From Hymenobacter sp. BT18 (GTDB taxonomy: Bacteria; Bacteroidota; Bacteroidia; Cytophagales; Hymenobacteraceae), in contig NZ_CP050954.1 of assembly GCF_012273015.1 (NCBI RefSeq), positions 2,706,001 to 2,770,000 on the forward strand: DNA of 64,000 nucleotides, written 5' to 3'. The translations under genes were made by a program, and so were the position numbers. Under the pieces are notes generated by a model. It worked only from the letters and a program-made list of their open reading frames with translations. It searched no databases and had not been told where the DNA came from. Each line of letters begins with the position of its first letter. The stretch's first letter is position 1. Of this stretch, positions 60,918-64,000 are shown in pieces.

Positions 60918-61041
60918 ACCTACTGCGACGTAATCGGCGCTGCGGCAAGGCATTTTCGGCGTACCCTGCGTGGGTATGCTTCCTCACGATAGCAAGTTCG
61001 CTAGGCGTGGGAAACCCGAAAAATAGATAACCAACCTCCTT

Positions 61042-64000
61042 TTGGACTCTACCCAAAGAACCATACAGCTTCTGCTCAAGCCCGGCCAACACGATGGCGA
61101 GGGCCAACGCGTAGCCGAAGCTGCCCAACGCCACCTAGGCCTCTCTACCGGCCGGGTGCAAAGCACCGCTCTCTACACGGTGCGCTACCCCGTGAGCGAC
61201 GAGCAACTGCGCGACTTCGCCACCCACTGCCTCCAGGACCCCGTGCTGCACGACGTGGCCCTCGACGAGTTCCGCCACGGCGCCGAATACAAAAGCTACA
61301 TCCTGGTAGCCAAGCTGCCCGGCGTAACCGACGACGAAGGCATCTCGGCCCAGAACGCCCTCGGCGACTTCCTGAACCAGCCGCTGGACACCCATACCCA
61401 GCACATCTTCAGCAAACGGCTCTACTTCCTGGAGCACGAGCTGCCGGAGAGTAGTCTGCGCCGCCTGGCCGAAGACCTGCTCGGCAACAAAATGATCAAC
61501 CGCTTCGAGGTCGGCCCCATAGCCCAGATTCGCGACTATACGCCGCGGCCGGGCGGTGGGGCCGAATCTATTACGGACACAGTGCCGCTGGTAGGCCTCT
61601 CGGATGAGGAGCTGGTGAAGCTGTCGAAAGACAACCTTTACGCCCTGAACCTGGAGGAAATGCGTGCCGTGCGCGACCATTACACCAGCATCTCCGAAGC
61701 GCGCCAAGCTGCCGGCCTGCCCCAAGACCCCACCGACTGCGAGCTGGAAATCATCGCCCAGACCTGGTCGGAGCACTGCAAGCACAAGGAGTTTAGCGCT
61801 GTTATTAAGTATACCGATGCTGACACCGGCGAGGAGTTTGAAGTAGACTCGTTGTTCAAGACGTACATCAAAGACGCTACCTCCGAGGTAGACCGTCAGC
61901 TCCGCGCCAACGGCAACGACTGGCTGATCAAGGTGTTCAGTGACAACGCTGGCGCTGTGCGCATCAACCCCGAGTCGTTGTTTGTGTGGAAGGTGGAAAC
62001 GCACAACTCGCCCTCGGCCATTGACCCCTACGGCGGAGCTATTACCGGTATACTGGGCAACAACCGCGACCCACTGGCTACGGGCATTGGCGGCGCACGG
62101 CTACTGTTCAATACCAACGTATTGTGCTTCGGCAACCCTGAGTTCAACGGCACCTTGCTAAGCAACCAGCTGCACCCACGACGCATTTTTGAAGGCGTGC
62201 GCAAGGGCATTGAGGATGGTGGCAACAAGTCGGGCGTACCGACGGTGAACGGCGCCATTGTGTTCGATGACCGGTACGCTGGCAAACCGCTGGTGTACTG
62301 CGGCACCGGCGCCGTGATGCCTATGCAGCTGGCTGGTCTCGACTCGTGGGAGAAGAACATTGACGCTCAGGACCGCATCATCATGGCCGGTGGTCGGGTG
62401 GGCAAAGACGGCATCCACGGCGCTACCTTCTCCAGCATCGAGCTCGACGAAACCTCGCCCGCTACGGCAGTGCAAATCGGCTCGCCGATTACCCAGAAGC
62501 TGGCCATGGACTTCCTGATCCTGGCTACCCGTCGCGGCCTCATCAAGTGCAGCACCGACAACGGTGCAGGCGGCTTGTCTTCCTCCATTGGCGAACTGGC
62601 TACCATCAGCGGCGGCGCCGTGGTGGAGCTGGAGAAAGTGCCCCTGAAATACCCTGGCCTACGTCCCTGGGAAATTTTCGTGTCGGAGTCGCAGGAGCGT
62701 TTCTCGCTGGCGGTGGAGCCGAGTAAGATGGCCGAGCTGATGACCCTAGGCCAGGAGATGGAAGTGGAGCTGACCGACATCGGTTACTTTACTTCCGATG
62801 GCAGCCTCGACGTGCGATTCGACGGGGAATCGGTGGCCCGCATTGACATGGAGTTCCTGCACAACGGCGTGCCGCGCAAAGTGCTGGAAGCCGAGTGGAC
62901 CAAGCCTACCGCCCAAGAGCCCTCACTGCCCGCTGATCTCGACTATACCGACGTGTTGAGCCGCTTGCTCGGTAGCCTCAACATCTGCTCCCGCGAATCG
63001 GTGATTCGGCAGTACGACCACGAGGTAAAGGGCCGCACGATTATCAAGCCGCTTATGGGCGCTACCGGGCAGGCGCCGCAGGATGCCGCCGTGGTGCGCT
63101 TCAACTTCGAGAGCTGGGAAGGCGTGGCCGTGAGCAACGGTATTCTGCCCCGCTTCGGCGATTTGGACGCCTACGATATGTCGGCCGGCGCGTTTGACGA
63201 GGCTGTGCGCCAGATTGTAGCGGTGGGAGGGAAGCTGCCCAACCTGAGCTACGGCGACGGCAACTTCTGGTCGGTGAACGACAACTTCTGCGTGCCCGAT
63301 TCGGTGTACGACCCCGCGACCAACCCCGACGGCAAGCACAAGCTGGCCAAGCTGGTGCGCATGTGCCAGGCCCTGCGCGATGCTACGGCGGCCTACTGCA
63401 TTCCGCTCACCTCGGGCAAGGACTCTATGAAGAACGACTTCAAGGCCGATGGCGTGAAGATTTCGGTTCCGCCCACGGTCCTGTACTCCATGACCGCCAA
63501 AATCGAGGACGTGCGCCGCACCATCACCTCCGACTTCAAGCAAGCCGATGACGTGGTGTACCTGCTGGGCGAAACCTACGACGAGCTAGGCGGCTCGGAA
63601 TTCTACCAACTCTTTGGTGAGCTAGGCGCCAACGTACCCAAGGTGCGGTTCGAAGAAGCCAAAGCCCTCTACATGCTGATGGGCCAGGCCAACGACAACG
63701 GCCTCATTCAGTCTTGCCACGACTTATCGGATGGTGGCCTAGCGGTAGCCTTGGCGGAAGCCACGTTTGGGCATGGGTTTGGCGCCGATGTGGAGCTGCC
63801 CGCTACTGGCCTAGGCCTGTCGGCGCAGCTGTTCTCGGAGTCGCACTCCCGCTTCGTGGCCACGGTGGCGCCAGAAGATGTGGTGGCTTTTGAGCAGCAC
63901 TTCGGCGCCCGCGCTACCCGCCTCGGCGTGGTGACACAAGACAGCCAGCTCACGGTGCGCCACAACGGGCAAACCGTTATTTCGGCCAGCACGGCGGCCC
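61042..64000 (+). CDS. purL: Phosphoribosylformylglycinamidine synthase, large form (runs off the right edge)
   Basis: 986 codons are visible from a TTG at 61042; a stop 18 bases upstream in frame rules out earlier starts. ATP-dependent amidation of FGAR in purine synthesis. The first ~200 residues hold two PurS-like units (IQLLLKPGQHDGEGQRVAEA and YKSYILVAKLPGVTDDEGIS). The synthase core begins with the WSEHCKHKEFSAVI motif at ~242 and continues with VETHNSPSAIDPYGGAITGI near 319, CSTDNGAGGLSSSI near 503 and DLSDGGLAVALAEATFG near 894. Whether a glutaminase domain follows cannot be seen. The 125-base gap from pyrE contains no clear promoter. Confidence 0.95.
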   Translation, partial: MDSTQRTIQLLLKPGQHDGEGQRVAEAAQRHLGLSTGRVQSTALYTVRYPVSDEQLRDFATHCLQDPVLHDVALDEFRHGAEYKSYILVAKLPGVTDDEGISAQNALGDFLNQPLDTHTQHIFSKRLYFLEHELPESSLRRLAEDLLGNKMINRFEVGPIAQIRDYTPRPGGGAESITDTVPLVGLSDEELVKLSKDNLYALNLEEMRAVRDHYTSISEARQAAGLPQDPTDCELEIIAQTWSEHCKHKEFSAVIKYTDADTGEEFEVDSLFKTYIKDATSEVDRQLRANGNDWLIKVFSDNAGAVRINPESLFVWKVETHNSPSAIDPYGGAITGILGNNRDPLATGIGGARLLFNTNVLCFGNPEFNGTLLSNQLHPRRIFEGVRKGIEDGGNKSGVPTVNGAIVFDDRYAGKPLVYCGTGAVMPMQLAGLDSWEKNIDAQDRIIMAGGRVGKDGIHGATFSSIELDETSPATAVQIGSPITQKLAMDFLILATRRGLIKCSTDNGAGGLSSSIGELATISGGAVVELEKVPLKYPGLRPWEIFVSESQERFSLAVEPSKMAELMTLGQEMEVELTDIGYFTSDGSLDVRFDGESVARIDMEFLHNGVPRKVLEAEWTKPTAQEPSLPADLDYTDVLSRLLGSLNICSRESVIRQYDHEVKGRTIIKPLMGATGQAPQDAAVVRFNFESWEGVAVSNGILPRFGDLDAYDMSAGAFDEAVRQIVAVGGKLPNLSYGDGNFWSVNDNFCVPDSVYDPATNPDGKHKLAKLVRMCQALRDATAAYCIPLTSGKDSMKNDFKADGVKISVPPTVLYSMTAKIEDVRRTITSDFKQADDVVYLLGETYDELGGSEFYQLFGELGANVPKVRFEEAKALYMLMGQANDNGLIQSCHDLSDGGLAVALAEATFGHGFGADVELPATGLGLSAQLFSESHSRFVATVAPEDVVAFEQHFGARATRLGVVTQDSQLTVRHNGQTVISASTAA

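Noticed and set aside
1..64000. CRISPR array, prophage, insertion sequence or defence island.
   Set aside because: No spaced direct repeats, transposase, integrase, phage structural gene or restriction gene was recognised on either strand.

Overview
The window looks like chromosome of a GC-rich member of the Bacteroidota, most likely Hymenobacter or a close relative (Hymenobacteraceae, Cytophagales). The reasons are type IX secretion (Por) C-terminal sorting domains on two proteins, promoters of the Bacteroidota form TTG-N19-TAnnTTTG, almost no Shine-Dalgarno sequences, families typical of this group (DUF1599, DUF3616, DUF4468, DUF5694, DUF922, BT_3928-like DoxX), and a tRNA encoded without CCA. 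The genus is an inference. I see no phage, plasmid, insertion sequence, rRNA operon or CRISPR array. Genes run off both edges: a YpdA-like reductase on the left and purL on the right.

Layout. 1-7.5 kb: ypdA-like (partial), the folP-cdaA pair (folate and c-di-AMP), a duplicated DUF1599 protein, a DoxX/thioredoxin-like membrane protein, an orphan Dpp-type permease, a HAD protein, shikimate kinase and a fatty acid hydroxylase. 7.5-20.3 kb: small lipoprotein, EamA transporter, sialate O-acetylesterase, M1 peptidase, alpha/beta hydrolase with TPR, lipoamide dehydrogenase, DUF5694 protein, a decayed hydrolase, TPM protein and a DUF922-like lipoprotein. 20.5-30.2 kb: YdeI protein, three paralogous small Lys-rich membrane proteins, DUF2156, DUF805, RlmF, cold-shock protein, PhnA-like, pseudouridine synthase, LURP-one, SDR and an M23 peptidase. 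30.2-41.2 kb: a LytS/LytTR two-component pair with a serine hydrolase, erythromycin-esterase-like protein, a lipoprotein with 9-residue repeats, a second DUF922-like protein, AraC regulator, DinB and aldehyde dehydrogenase. 41.2-44.3 kb: a mosaic, frameshifted kelch/T9SS surface protein whose 5' part is AT-rich. 44.7-50.5 kb: GMC oxidoreductase, Spy-like protein, DUF3616, thioesterase, PfpI and porin. 50.6-55.3 kb: tRNA-Val, histone deacetylase-like protein and a type III polyketide operon (FAD oxidoreductase, PKS, methyltransferase). 55.3-58.3 kb: gene-poor stretch with a 37-aa membrane peptide, a decayed hybrid kinase, a 48-nt perfect palindrome, DUF4468, and a promoter followed by two terminators. 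58.3-64 kb: structured leader, PyrD-like protein lacking the catalytic motif, pyrF, pyrE and purL.

How genes work together. folP/cdaA are translationally coupled. The histidine kinase, response regulator and serine hydrolase form one minus-strand unit. The PKS operon resembles the known srs-type phenolic-lipid route. The right end is a pyrimidine block followed by a purine gene. Most other genes are single units separated by clear bidirectional terminators.

The best leads for something undescribed are: octamer arms in inverted orientation that fill the gaps on both sides of the DoxX gene; the three-member small-protein family; the structured leader before a PyrD-like protein without its catalytic motif; the promoter with tandem terminators near 57.8 kb; and the mosaic kelch gene.
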